A stretch of DNA of 64,000 nt, from the NCBI GenBank assembly GCA_037039925.1, contig JAXRKP010000086.1:153501-217500 (forward strand), read 5' to 3'. Shown one piece after another: positions 35,526 through 47,434 of the stretch (positions are counted from its first letter, which is position 1; each line of letters opens with the position of its first letter). The position numbers were made by a program, and so were the translations under genes. The notes below the pieces were generated by a model that ran no database searches, was not told where the DNA came from, and saw only the letters and a program-made list of their open reading frames with translations. This stretch comes from Doris montereyensis (Eukaryota; Mollusca; Gastropoda; Nudibranchia; Dorididae).

Positions 35526-36947
35526 GTTTCTTGGGGGCTTTGAGTCCACAAGTCTGTATTTACTCTTGAAAATGTAATGGTTACTTGTAATTTAGTGCCC
35601 ACATAAAGAAACCCTAAGTCAACAGCAGAGATTCAGAGAAATTTGGTTAAATCTGCGGACATGCCATTCTGAGTTCACAAACTATCATTCTACTTTGCCA
35701 GAAACGGGGCGTCATGCAAATTTTAATTAGTGAGCCAGAGTGGTCATTTGAAAAGTTGGCAGCTATAGTTTTTCTTCCTCTGTTCAATCTGAAATCATAA
35801 CATCTATAACATGTGGTTGTTGATGAACTCCATTGTCACACACTTTTCTCTGGTTCATTGTTTAACCTCACATTATGTCAGCCTCACAGCTTGACAACTC
35901 TCCCTACAGAAGTCAAGAGGTTGATATTATGGATTTCACATGTTAGGAAGTAAAAAGAAATCACTGTTTACCCACACCAACTCAGTGTATGGCATCTGTC
36001 ATGTTTGCACCTTTTAAAAATGAAACTCAGGTGATCCGGTTGAAAAGTTCATGGTCTATCACAGATGTTTGTCCTTGGTATGTGATACAATGCAAAGAAA
36101 GACTAAGCTTTTTCGCTTAATGGTTTGGAACTGACCTTTTCTTCTATAGCATCCACATTTTTCTATTAGAGACATCATTGCTTTGAATTGACACATGATA
36201 CTGTTCTATGCCTGAATGTGATTTCTGTTATTTTATCATGTCTTTTACTGTGGTTTCTGCCTTTAAAGGCTGTTTTATGTGGGATCATATTTTTCCTCTC
36301 TATGATTATCATATGAGAGGCCACTTAAAAAATGTTAACAGTCTGATCTGCTAAACTTGAAACAATAAAAGAATTAAAATTCATATTGGCAATGCAGCAT
36401 ATTTTTTTTTTCTTGAACATGTACAACATGGTGTTGTAGGCCTAGAATCTATACTAGGTCTTATCGGGGTCTTTGATGTTGCTGTACTGCCAGACACCCA
36501 CTAGATGGTTTGCGTTTGTCATGCAACACTTTCAGACTGGTCCCTGTTTTATGCCAAAGAGGCAGCTTTTTGTTGTCTCTCAGGGGCTGACCTCTAGATA
36601 GAGACCGCTGTACTCTGTAAGAATATATCAGATTAGAATGAGACAATGAAGATATCATTCTTATATTTTTATGTTTTAAAGATTTTTTCATTTTTTAAAA
36701 ATATGTTTGTCATTAGATCTGTGGATCTCTTTTCAAGTACTGAAGGAGATGGGGGGTTTTTCTTTAAAAATGTGTACTCTTGATGTATTTTTGCTCAAGA
36801 TTTTGAAGACAGATAATGTTTCTCTGCATTGTTGACTAAAATCTGTCTCATGTAGAGGGAATGGCTCACAAATCATTTTTGAAAATAAAGAAAACACAAT
36901 TTTTTTCTCACATATATATTATTAATGAGTGTTTTTCTCATTTACAG

Positions 36948-37029
36948 ACTTCTATGGATTTACCCTGATAAAGCTAAAGTTCTAAAGAGTTATGATGATG
37001 AGAGAAAATGGGACCTTATATGTGATCAG
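36948..37029 (+). CDS. FMNL: Formin-like protein (FMNL), coding exon 2
   Basis: Acceptor TTTACAG before 36948; donor CAG|GTAAGG after 37029. It encodes TSMDLP, then a frame break in the C run at 36963-36965, then DKAKVLKSYDDERKWDLICD. This matches the conserved M.LPPDK...L..YD.E.KW.LICDQ of FMNL proteins. The exon is 82 nt, two short of 84. Adding two C residues gives the expected LPPDK and keeps phase 0 at both ends, so the break looks like a homopolymer deletion. Confidence 0.88.
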
Positions 37030-39385
37030 GTAAGGATTATATTCAATTTTCCTATCCAACACCAACACGTCCAAGAAATAAAAGATTAGAAAACAGACCT
37101 GTATCCATGCAAATTTTGAAAATGCATGCACACACTAAGACACTTAAAAATTATAATGTGTATATTTATTATAAAACAAAGTAATAATTTTTGCTCTGTA
37201 TCAGATGAATACATTCTTGAATACTGTTGCCATGGTAACAAGTAAAGGTATATTATAATTTACACTTGAAAATATTGTGTGGATTGAGGGGACTTTGCAA
37301 AATATGTACAGCTATTATGCTGAAAGCTTCACAAATGTATATGCCTGGTAATATGTCACACTCATGCTCATAAGCAGCATGTTATATTATTTAACCCACA
37401 CATCCCTGGTACATACTGACTAATATGGATGAATACCACAATGGCAATAATTAACAAAGTGAACAGTACAAAGCTGATAGCCGTAAAGCAAGTTCATTGA
37501 TTCTTATTTTTATAAAACCATTATTTTGAAAATTCTTGCCTTGTTAAGCACACCTGTCCCTAAGATTTTTACTGTGCTCGTTTTTACATTTTTCATAAAT
37601 GGGGAACTTGATAGTCAGTCATTAGTCCATTTAGTATTAAACAAAATCCAATTGTATATGTTTTTATGTTGTTGGAGAATAAATATAGAGGACTACATTT
37701 GAACAGAAATGTTTTTCATTCCCTGGCTCAAAGGGAATCAGAGCATCAAGTCTGTAGTGTCATTATTGTTGCAGCTTCAAGGGTGGAACTGGATTTCCTC
37801 TCATAAATTTTCTGCACAAATCTTTATGAAACCAAGCGTAGCATTTATTTTATGCTGGGTCGCATGGTTGGTATAGATTCCTCAGCCATGACTTATTGAC
37901 TTCACAGACTTGAGAAGAGTGTGAATTAAACATCAGGAATTATTATGTAGTTCAAGAGCTTGAAAGCTTTGATGAATGAAAATTATTTCTTTTAATCTGT
38001 GCATCATAATTTTGGTCTCTTTCTCTCTTTAAATTCTTTCCCATTCTCACATTGCTATAACTTTGATCTTCTCTCTGTCTGTCTTCTTCTTCCCTTAATG
38101 TCTTTCAATCCCTCCCTTTGTTCAGAAATGCACACATATGGTCTGTCTACGACTCTTTTATCTAAATTCTCTTACTGTTAAACTCTTCCATTTGTCTGTC
38201 TCATTGGTACCATCTCCCTATTCTGTCATGCTTTTTCCCTTTCATTGTAGTGCTGTTTTTCATTCTTTCTCTCTTATTTACCTCCTCTTTCTATGTCTCT
38301 GTCTGTCCTTTTTCTGTTCTTCCCTTCTTTTGTGTCACTCTCTCATTGTCTGTCTGCATGTGTGGGAGTCTTCCTCCCCCTCCTCCTTATCTCATGTTAG
38401 AATATGATAAAGCATCTACGCGACATCATTTTTATTTATAAATTCTATAAAATACAGATTTTTATAATCCTTCGCTATTGTTTCATTCCGAGTGAAATTT
38501 GTGTTAATTCATCCGCGGTACAGTTGAGAATAAACTGAAATCTAGACCCCAGTTTCATGACTTGGTGTTGAATATAATTCCGTCTTGAAAAATCTATAGT
38601 AGGCAGTATCACTGCTTGCTTCCCAAAAGTACCATTTCTTTGTTTCAATGAATTCACTGGTCGCCTGCCATATGACCACAGATGGTTGACTAACAAAAGA
38701 ATCAGGCAACATGACGCATATGACTCAAAAGACAGGCCCATGGCAACATGTTGGCTTTATTATAATTAATATGTTTTTATGGGTGTATAGTCTGTATTTT
38801 TTCTTGCCTAAAGTGTCAAATGATAGATTTTTATAGTACATGTATGGCATATGGGCCATGATGTTGATCTTTGATTATTGCATATATTGTGTTAATTTTG
38901 TTTGAGAACCATTACGATTTAAAAACGAAAGGAATTTATTAATTATTCTGCCTTCCTTTCTACATGCACTGCATCTCTAGCCAGATCATATCTATGTCTA
39001 GCTTTTCTTTTAAAATGTTATATAAGCCAGCATGAATTGAAATGACTGTTTGTTGTGTGTTTATGTGTGTGCCTGTATAATGGCAAGGTTATAAATGTGC
39101 AGTGGTTCTTTCTAAGCTTATTGGAGGTACTGAACCCTGCAAGTTTCCATAAGTGTAGTCACTGAACCTTTGTTACTTGAAAAATTAACGGACACACACT
39201 GTGTATGTCTTGACCTCCACCAAACCCCCTGAGACTGACTCACCGAACCCCTGGGGTTTGATCGAACCCAAATTTAGAGCCAATGGTTTATGTGACAAAC
39301 TTTTGCCATGTTTAAGTATTTATTTGGTGGTGCATATTTTTCATAGAAAGTTTTCATGCTTTTATGTTATTTTGTCTCATTTAGA

Positions 39386-39518
39386 GTGGGCGGTTGGCAG
39401 GTGGTGCTGGTAGGTCCTACTTCTTTCCTTTAACTCTTCCTCTTATATCTTGTTGTTTCCTCTTAATTCGGTCTGAGATGACCACAATGGTGGACAGGGC
39501 TAAGTTCAATTAAACAAA
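39386..39518 (+). mobile_element. SINE2 reference copy with 11-bp target-site duplication
   Basis: A 133-bp unit: GTGGGCGGTTGGCAGGTGGT, GCTGGTAGGTCCTACTTCTT, TATCTTGTTGTTTCCTCTTA, TCTGAGATGACCACAATGG and an AATTAAACAAA end. It is flanked exactly by TCTCATTTAGA at 39375-39385 and 39519-39529. The duplication fixes both ends of SINE2 and shows it inserts as a discrete retroposon. Confidence 0.92.
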
Positions 39519-39877
39519 TCTCATTTAGACATCTCTTTCTTTTTGTTCTTCTTTTACTTAGTACTACCTATATATTACTTTGTGAATTAACAGCAAGGTT
39601 ATTTCATACAATGAGTTGGTTAGTCGATTAGAACACGCTCTTGGTACAGCTGGCAAGGGATTATCTGAGGGTAGTGAGGTATTTGGTCTTTACTTGAAGA
39701 GTTCCTTTTGTGTTACTTGCAACATTCAATATATTAATTTTTAATTATTTATTTCCATTGTATGTTCTCGAAATGGTCAGAAGAATTAAAGCATAAATTT
39801 GAAAAAGTAGGAAACTCTAGAACTATAGGGATTGTTGAAGATTTGGAAACAGTGTTAATACATTCTTTATCTCTATG

Positions 39878-39995
39878 GGTGAGTAACTGGTAGGCCCTAC
39901 TTCTTTCCTTTCACTCTCTCTCTCTCGTCTTTTGTCTTGCTGTTTTCTCTTAATTCACTACATATGGTGGATGAGGTGAATTTCAATGAAACAAG
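39878..39995 (+). mobile_element. SINE2 copy
   Basis: AACTGGTAGGCCCTACTTCT, a (CT)n expansion in the middle, TTGCTGTTTTCTCTTAATTC, ACATATGGTGGATGAGGTG tail; the CTGAGATC block is deleted. Confidence 0.8.
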
Positions 39996-40231
39996 AAGGT
40001 TGACCTCTGTCATGCTCAGAATTTCCTTTCCCATCCAAGAGTATTTTAAATTATGTGAAGCAGGGAAGTTTGTCACTGTCAGATTGAATTTTCTTGATTA
40101 TTGTTCTTCTTCTTGTTGTTATTTCTAAACAACAAAGTTGTGTATTTAAAGACGCTACAATCTGTTTTTATCATTTCCCGTTCTACCTTCTGTTGTGTAG
40201 GATTATGATGTTTTGTTTGTTTATTTTGCAG

Positions 40232-40318
40232 GAGAGAGTACATGCAAAAGACCCTCCTCATGTTTACTTGGATAAACTTAAAACCTACTTGGATCCAAAG
40301 GCCACAAGGAGCTCACGG
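40232..40318 (+). CDS. FMNL: Formin-like protein (FMNL), coding exon 3
   Basis: Acceptor TTTTGCAG before 40232; donor CGG|GTATGA after 40318. The 87-nt exon is fully open and in phase 0: [20 protein letters not shown], then DPKATRSSR. It aligns with the ER...K.PP..Y..KL..YLDP segment that follows LICDQ in FMNL proteins (GTPase-binding/FH3 region). It is the only visible FMNL or LCMT2 exon beyond exon 1 without a frame break. The next conserved exon (KFRRRVQ...-like) was not found in the window. Confidence 0.9.
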
Positions 40319-41149
40319 GTATGATATTTAAAAACATTGAAAATGAAAGACGACAAATAATATCATAAATTAAATACGAGTACTGTGAGCAGAATTGTTT
40401 ACCAAATATGTTGATAACTTGAGCCAGTCTCAACTTTTGACGACTTGTTATAAGACATAATATAGCGGCTATGTGCGTGATTTTATGTACATTTATTGCT
40501 CTTTGTATATAAAATGAACTCACGTAACTTGTTTGTCACCTGACTGTAGGTGAGAGTGTTTTGTTTTATAACTTGCTCTGTCATAAATCTGTGTTTTACT
40601 TACCCTCTGTTGCATTTGCCCCATAGAATCATCAGTGAATAGAGTTGATCACATGTTTTCAGTGCCAAATTAGATCTTATTGAAAACGAGCTAATAGCCT
40701 GATTGAAGTGGTTGGGTATTCTCTAATCGGAGATAAGAAAAATCCTTTTAATTTTGTCTCTTATAAGAATCTGTTTTTGTCTTTGAGCCATGATGTCTTT
40801 CTTTTTCTTTTCTTTTTTTATCTTGGTGCCTAGCGTGTCATTCAGAGTTTGGATACCACGCACTTTTTAAATTTATTATTCCAAATCAATACAATCTACA
40901 TCTGGCCCAAGTTATCTTTTTCTTTCATTTAATTTCCAGGAAGGGACTTGATTTTTCCCCCAAAATATCATATTATGATACTATACCTGTTTTCTAGTTC
41001 TTCCGAGACGTGGTCTCAGCACCTTTTTTATGTGGGTGTGTGGGTGATGGGTTTCTCTTTGTGGAATCATCAACATGTCAGGCTGTCATTGATCTTCTTC
41101 TGTTGGGGTTTGTATGCAGAATTAATTGCCTTTACTGTCCATTCAGTGA

Positions 41150-41256
41150 TAGTGCTACTGGGAGACCCTACTTCTTTCTTTTCACTCTTTCATTTATCTC
41201 TTAAGGTATGCTGAGATCACCGCTTATGGTGGGAAGGGAAATTTTCAATGAATCAA
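41150..41256 (+). mobile_element. SINE2 copy
   Basis: GTGCTACTGGGAGACCCTAC, TTCTTTCTTTTCACTCTTTC, GCTGAGATCACCGCTTATGG, then TTTTCAATGAATCAA. Confidence 0.78.
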
Positions 41257-41280
41257 TCTCTTTATCTCTCACATGTCGTC

Positions 41281-41388
<108 letters not shown>

Positions 41389-41420
41389 TTTCTCTTTTCC
41401 TTTCATTCCGTCCCCTTCCT

Positions 41421-41556
41421 GAGGCAGGTGGCGGGTCTGCTGGTAGGTCCTACTTCTGCATGCTCATTTATCTTTCATCTTGCTGTTTTCTCTTAATTCA
41501 CTAGGAGATCACCACATTTGATGGGCTAGATCAATTTTAATAGAGCAAAACAAAGC
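41421..41556 (+). mobile_element. SINE2 copy with 10-bp target-site duplication
   Basis: A 136-bp unit: GAGGCAGGTGGCGGGTCTGC, TGGTAGGTCCTACTTC, CTTGCTGTTTTCTCTTAATT, GGAGATCACCACATTTGATG. It is flanked by TCCCCTTCCT at 41411-41420 and 41557-41566. This second independent duplication supports the SINE2 boundaries. Confidence 0.9.
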
Positions 41557-41569
41557 TCCCCTTCCTCAT

Positions 41570-43460
41570 ATTGCGTGGTTTTGTGTGTTGCTACCTTAGC
41601 CTACTCGAATATGTACATAGCACTTTACGATGATGTCCTCTTTGTTAGTGTCCTTTCGGATTTCTTTGAAATGAAGAGAAAAAAAGAATCTTGTACGTAA
41701 TAGATTCTTTTATCTCATTGTCCAGTTACGAAAAGAGATTTTAGTCAGACGACTACAGTTAAGCTAACCTACTCGATGTACTTCTTTGGTTGAAAGAGTA
41801 AACAGTCGATGGTAGAAAGAAGAACGCTATTGTCAGAAGTGTGCTTACAAAGGAATGGAAATGTTAATTTGATTCTGACTACCACGAGAGGAAGTTTACC
41901 TTTCTAACCAAAGCTGTTTGATCAGACTAATTATTCAGACGTATACATAGTCTACATACTCTTACGCCTAACACAAAATCTCAAAATGTGTGTTCTGTAT
42001 CTGGTTTTCCTCTTGATGGGAGAGACGTGTGAGGCGCATTTCTTGCCCCCAATAACGTTAGTTTGTTGGCATTTATTAGTTTATGATGTCACAGTTTGTT
42101 TACTATCACATCTCTAAGTTTCCTTCTCTCCTTTCTTTGCAATGGTTACAACACGCACCCCGTCAGCCCTCTCACCTGACACTCAAGCCGACTATCTCTT
42201 TGTTTCAACACGCTCCATGCTGATTTTTCACCCCAACGATAAATAGAACAGCGTCGGAGGCCCGGTATGCTCATGCCGTCTGTTTAACAAACTTGCTCAC
42301 GTTTTCCTTTTTTTCTGTGAGAGGAAAAAGAAGAGGATGGGGAAAAGCCAAATAAATGAGAGACTGAAAACAAAACCGTTTTGTTTTGGTTGACCCGGTC
42401 GGGTAGAAGATCAATTGACCCGCCTTGTCTCTTTGGCCGGTGTTTTATGTACAGGGTTCCTGGCAAACTAACTGCTCTGCCCCTCTTTGCCCCGACACCA
42501 CCCTCTCCCTCCCTGGTTGAACGTGGGAGAGGAGTAGGGAAGGGCGGCTGTTGGAAGTATGCCTATGCCATCGGAAGCTCAATCAAGCTGTTCTTCCAGC
42601 ATCAGGGCGAAATGAGGAAAGGGGAGAAAAAGAAAGAAAGAAAAGCTTGTTCCCATATGTCGTATCACAGACCTACTCATCATGTGACGTCTCTGGGCAT
42701 ACATAATATGTTATGACACATTGATCAGGGTAGGATAATGGGGGGTGTGAAGTGGAGGGAAAGAACCCGAGTTGCTCGCTGGTGCATGTATCATCTCGTG
42801 ATCCCAGATTTGCCAGATCAAGCTCTTAATCTCATCGAAGTTGGGGCGACAGTCTTGACTCGTTTGCCTGTAGAAGAGGCGCTGAGGAGTTATAGATCTT
42901 TGGCAGTTTGAAGTGGTGACTTAAAAGAATGACTCAGAAGTTCCCGTCAAAGTGTCAATACCACCGCCTTTGACAGGCGTGGATGAACAAACAAACAAGC
43001 AAATAAAACGCTGTAAAACACGGATAAGGAACCAATGGAGACGTTCTAACAGTCAACTCTCAGCCCTCCTCTCTCCACATTCAGTTTTCCTATCTGCCAA
43101 TTTGCTGTGACTAACACTGTCCCTCTACTCTGCCTACCTCTTCTTGTTCTCCTTCATTCTTCTGCACTCAATGACTCCCGAGTAGGAGGATGTGTGTTAA
43201 ATCTGGTTTGTTCTTTCCCCCATCGCTTCCTCATCTGGCTTATTTCAATCTCTGACCCCTTCTCCCGAGTTCTTCGTTAGCCCTCTTCATCTTCATACTT
43301 TTAGTGTAGGTCGTGTCAGTTCGTGAGTGGTCCTGGTTTTATTCCTGTTGTTTGTCTTCTTTTTTTTCTCTTTTTTTTAAAGATTCTTAGCAAAACGATG
43401 CCCCTCAGTTCATATTGTTTTGTTTTCTTTTTTTTGTCAAGTGATTTATAGAGGCATCAT
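41570..43460. other. Probable FMNL intron 3, no exon seen
   Basis: Unique-looking sequence. An open frame at 42381-42716 has no recognisable family and no splice support. Confidence 0.45.
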
Positions 43461-43464
43461 TAAA

Positions 43465-43585
<121 letters not shown>

Positions 43586-43589
43586 CCCA

Positions 43590-46500
43590 CCCTGTCCCGT
43601 TTACCCACAATTCTCATTTCTCAAAGGATTATGATATGTTTCTATTATTTCAAATTCTTGTAGTTATGTCCAATTCTTGATAGGCATTTTGGTGTGTGTG
43701 TGTGTGTGTATATATTGCTATGTATGTGTGTGAGTCTGTGACTATAAAAATCATTTGTTTAAAATGTTAGTTTCATGCAACATCAGTGAACGTCGATCTG
43801 TATATATTGTTTCTACTTGTGAATTATGTATGAAAGTCCACTTGCAGTTTCCTGAGTCGTAACTACCTCCCATGTACCTATCATTATACTATATTTTATA
43901 AATTGTAGTACAATGTGTCTTCCCAATTTCATAGTGTCTCCATCCAATCCTGTTTCTGACCATTTGTGGTAGAAACTTTCAATGGGTATTTGAAATGAGA
44001 AAAGATTTTTTTTTTCTCTCTCATGTCCTTGTGTCTTCTGTATCGTTAACCTCTTCCTTTTGTTCTTTTTTTTCTGGCGTTTATGAATTTATTTTATGTA
44101 TTAATTCTTTTGTTTTAGTGCTTATATTAATGCGATATTCCTTACTCGTCGTGACTGTTGTTAGTGTCATGGATGTGTTTTGTAGAGCTCTATTAAATTA
44201 GATGTTTAATTTATTCGTTGTAGACATTTACCAGTGATTTTATTGTTGTACACTAAGTTTGTCATCTTTCGAGTAAGAATTGGATGTTTATCATGGGTAA
44301 ATTCATATCTTAAGGTTTCTTGTTTTGCCGCTTTTGGGTGTTGCTCTTCTTACCACGGTCGTCGCTGGCCTAGTCATATCGTTTGGTAATAGTAATAGCT
44401 GCCATGCTTCACTGCACAATGTCTGTACCGTTTGTCAAAAACGCTTTTTCAAGTTCAGCTCCATTTATCTTGTGTTTGAGCTGCAACTTGAGTTCGTTAT
44501 CCTATACAGTGGTGCCCTTTCAAGATATTCTTGCATTTGAGACAACACACGCTGAGAGAGAAAAAAAGAGGGGGGGGGTATTATTTCGTTAAAAAAGATT
44601 GTCCTTTTCAACATGATCTCGCTTTGGCAGACAATTTCAGAAAGATGAAGAAATAGTTGGTGGTATTTGTAAAGGACAGTGACGATCACTTCCGTCAGGA
44701 ATGGGTGTAAAGTAAGACTATTTCACTCACGTGTCCTCTGCTTGGTAGGACCACGGCTTCTTCGGGGAATCACTGTCAAGAGATGGACTGTCTGTGCTCT
44801 GCTTTAGTTTGCTACTTCTTTGACTTGGCTCTTTCCGTGATCCTTATTCTTCGCTTTGTTTCTTAATGTACATGCTGGCTGTGGCTGTCCTCGTTTTTTA
44901 TTCTTGCTGTTTCTGCAATAAGTATACAAAATCAATTTGTTTGGTTTTTTTACATCTATGCACCTAACGATTATAGGGATATTGCTATGGAAGAGGAGTG
45001 TTCGTTTGCGAAACATCACAGGACATGGAAGACATGGCTTTGTTAGCGGCTACTGACATTTGTCCTTCAAGAGCGTTTGGGATTTTGATTTAGCTGTAAC
45101 ACAGGGCGCCTAGGCTGTAACTAATGACATGTCTCCTGTAATTATGGTAATTATGGGACGCATGGTATTTGATCTATTATTATGATACCATAATTTGCCA
45201 TGCAACCAGACGTTAGCGTCATGACACCATGGACATAATAAGTGAATCTTTCGAAGGTCAAGCATCAGATTAATCTGGGAGGTCATTTGTCATGTTTTGA
45301 TGAACACGTGTCATATGCCACCCCAAATATGTGTTGTGTGCATTTTATAGTGTATTTTTTTGGCTGGTCATTAAGGCGTATTGTGTTTCGATCATTGATG
45401 TGATGGGTGGCAGAGACCCAGATGGTAGTATCAACTTCCTTTTTTTTTTCTCTCTTTCTTTGTTGATTTGTCTTTTCGGACGTCTACTCCACGTACTTTC
45501 TTCCTTAAGTAAAGAGTATATCACGGTTTAGTCACACGACTGAAGTCTAGCACTGCGTCCATCAATCTTCTGATAAATAGGGTATAAGATACAGTTGGGT
45601 CTTGTGTGAAACTGTTATTAATCTAAGCACGAACGTGTTAGATAAACGTAAGCCTCAGAATGGAAGGCTGACTTCATGTCTTATCATTTCATTGGGACTG
45701 AAACAGTCGGTGACGTAGCACGCCCCACTGTGCTAACTGTGCCCAGCAGGTGGTCTTGTCCAACCCGTACTGTTATTGGCCTTCCTTGATTTGGTGAAAT
45801 CGTGCATGGTGGTGGCTCGAGGGTTTGTGGCCAGCTCTCGAGGAGCGTGAATTCTATAATTGAAGAGAGACTCAAATTTTAGTATCCCGTATTAAAACAT
45901 AAGCATGTGTATATATATATGTATGTATGTACATAATGTATTCATATTATTTGTCTTTCCTTTTTTTTTTGGTGTCATAATGAGGGCGTACATTGTATCC
46001 TCTTACTGGTGCGATGAAATTAAAGAGTAGAAAACTTGATATTGATTAGAAAATATTGTTTCGCCCCTTTGTATTCTTTTATTATTGTTTTTCTATGATG
46101 GATTTTTACATAACCTTTACAATAATACCAAATGTATTAACCCATATCATCCTTTAGTCATTCATATCCAACTGACCCATGGTCACTCCGTCTCTCCATT
46201 TCAGCAAACCATGTGTCTAGCCATTCACACGATGGTGTGTACTCCTTTTCATTTATCCTTTCCACCCCAAACCCCTTACCTGTGTTATTATTACATTTTT
46301 TTTTATTGTTATTATCATGTTATATGTCTCAGCATGATTCTATGTCTTTGTCTTTTTTAGTGTATTTTGTTTCGCAGTTTCTTATGTTCTTCTACGACTC
46401 TGTATGACATCAACGATCTCTTAGCTCCTCTTAGGCTGTGAAATCTTGCTGATCCCTTTGTACTTTTGACGCATCTTTTGATATACTACACGAGAATATA

Positions 46501-46670
46501 AATGAAGTAAATAACCGGGCGGTGCCGGTAGGCGTAGGACGTTTGAGAACTCATAGGTATAACTGATTTTCTCTAACTTAACACGGAACGCACGAATCAT
46601 GGTCTCTTCTTTTTTTTCCTTTCACACGTACTCCATAATGTTTGTCAGCGTATTGTACACTAGCACTCAT
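43590..46670. other. Long stretch without recognised gene
   Basis: AT-rich, with a small (GT)n at 43692-43709 and short open frames only. A minus-strand frame at 45684-45875 has no recognised match. Confidence 0.45.
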
Positions 46671-46672
46671 TT

Positions 46673-46677
46673 GGAGA

Positions 46678-46711
<34 letters not shown>
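46673..46711. repeat. (GA)n microsatellite
   Basis: Short GA run. Confidence 0.95.
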
Positions 46712-46712
<1 letters not shown>

Positions 46713-46907
46713 AAATATATCAAATAGCTTTCACACAAGGTCACTTCAACACTACGTTCACTTAAGGAAGACAGGACACAATGAGACAATTGAATCATAT
46801 TAAGCTCCACCTCTTCCTCCTTATTTTTATCTTACAACCCAAACAAGCTCTTTTTCTTGCTTCATTATCCATAACCATCACCACCACAACTTACCCATTT
46901 ACTTACT

Positions 46908-46992
46908 CAGAAACAGATCCTGGAGTTTTAGAAACAGATCCTGGAGTTTCAGAAACAGATCCTGGAGTTTCAGAAACAGATCCTGGAGTTTC
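46908..46992. repeat. 21-bp repeat, four copies
   Basis: Four direct units of 21 bp, AGAAACAGATCCTGGAGTTT plus one base. They lie in an open frame at 46781-47086 that reads ETDPGVS repeatedly. The frame starts with ATG and a hydrophobic stretch (LHLFLLIFIL), but no family is recognised. A small secreted or mucin-like peptide is possible but unproven. Confidence 0.85.
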
Positions 46993-47366
46993 TAATTTGT
47001 TACTTAGATCCATGTGTTTGCACCAGGACCCATTGTCTAATGACCGAAGAAGGTCGACATGTCTTTGGAGCTTAGATGGGTTATAATCTCAGTCATTAAC
47101 ACTTTTGGGTTTTAAGTTTAGTAGTTTCATTATATTTTTTTTTAATCTTTCGTCAGTTTGAATCTTTTTGTTCTTTATTCTTTTGGTGTCAGATCAAATG
47201 TTATTGTTTGTTTTAATTTTATGTGCTACTCGAAGGAAACATGACGTTAGAAATATTTTTTTTGAAAATTAGCTGAAACTTTTACTTCCACGACATAGTA
47301 TTGCTCGAGTGCCTTCGTATCAAGCTCGGAACGTCAGCTTCAAATATTAAATTTATGTTAAAGAAA

Positions 47367-47430
47367 TATCATTTCGGGCATCTTAATCCACACACTTGAA
47401 GGTAGAATAGCAACTGATATAGAAAGTAAG
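47367..47430 (+). mobile_element. LINE 3'-tail fragment
   Basis: ATCATTTCGGGCATCTTAAT, then CCACACACTTGAAGGTAGAA and TAGCAACTGATA, matches the 3' end of the LINE at 25732-25785 (ATCATCTCGGGCATCTGAAC, CCGAAAGGTAGAATGGGAAC). Same orientation; a very short relic. Confidence 0.65.
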
Positions 47431-47434
47431 AATT

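Larger units (their letters stand above)
33008..36947 (+). other. FMNL intron 1
   Basis: Phase-0 GT...AG intron of about 3.9 kb. It holds two SINE2 copies, an AGATCT-rich stretch (33200-33310) and a short (CT)n at 34770-34792. No other exon was recognised. Confidence 0.8.
37030..40231 (+). other. FMNL intron 2
   Basis: GT...AG intron of about 3.2 kb with two SINE2 copies near its 3' end. Nothing else was recognised. Confidence 0.8.

Noticed and set aside
42381..42716. 111-codon frame
   Set aside because: Internal composition suggests noncoding sequence; nothing recognisable in the translation.
45684..45875. Possible transposon protein fragment (minus strand)
   Set aside because: Pro/Thr/Val-rich with no catalytic or zinc-binding motif I can identify.
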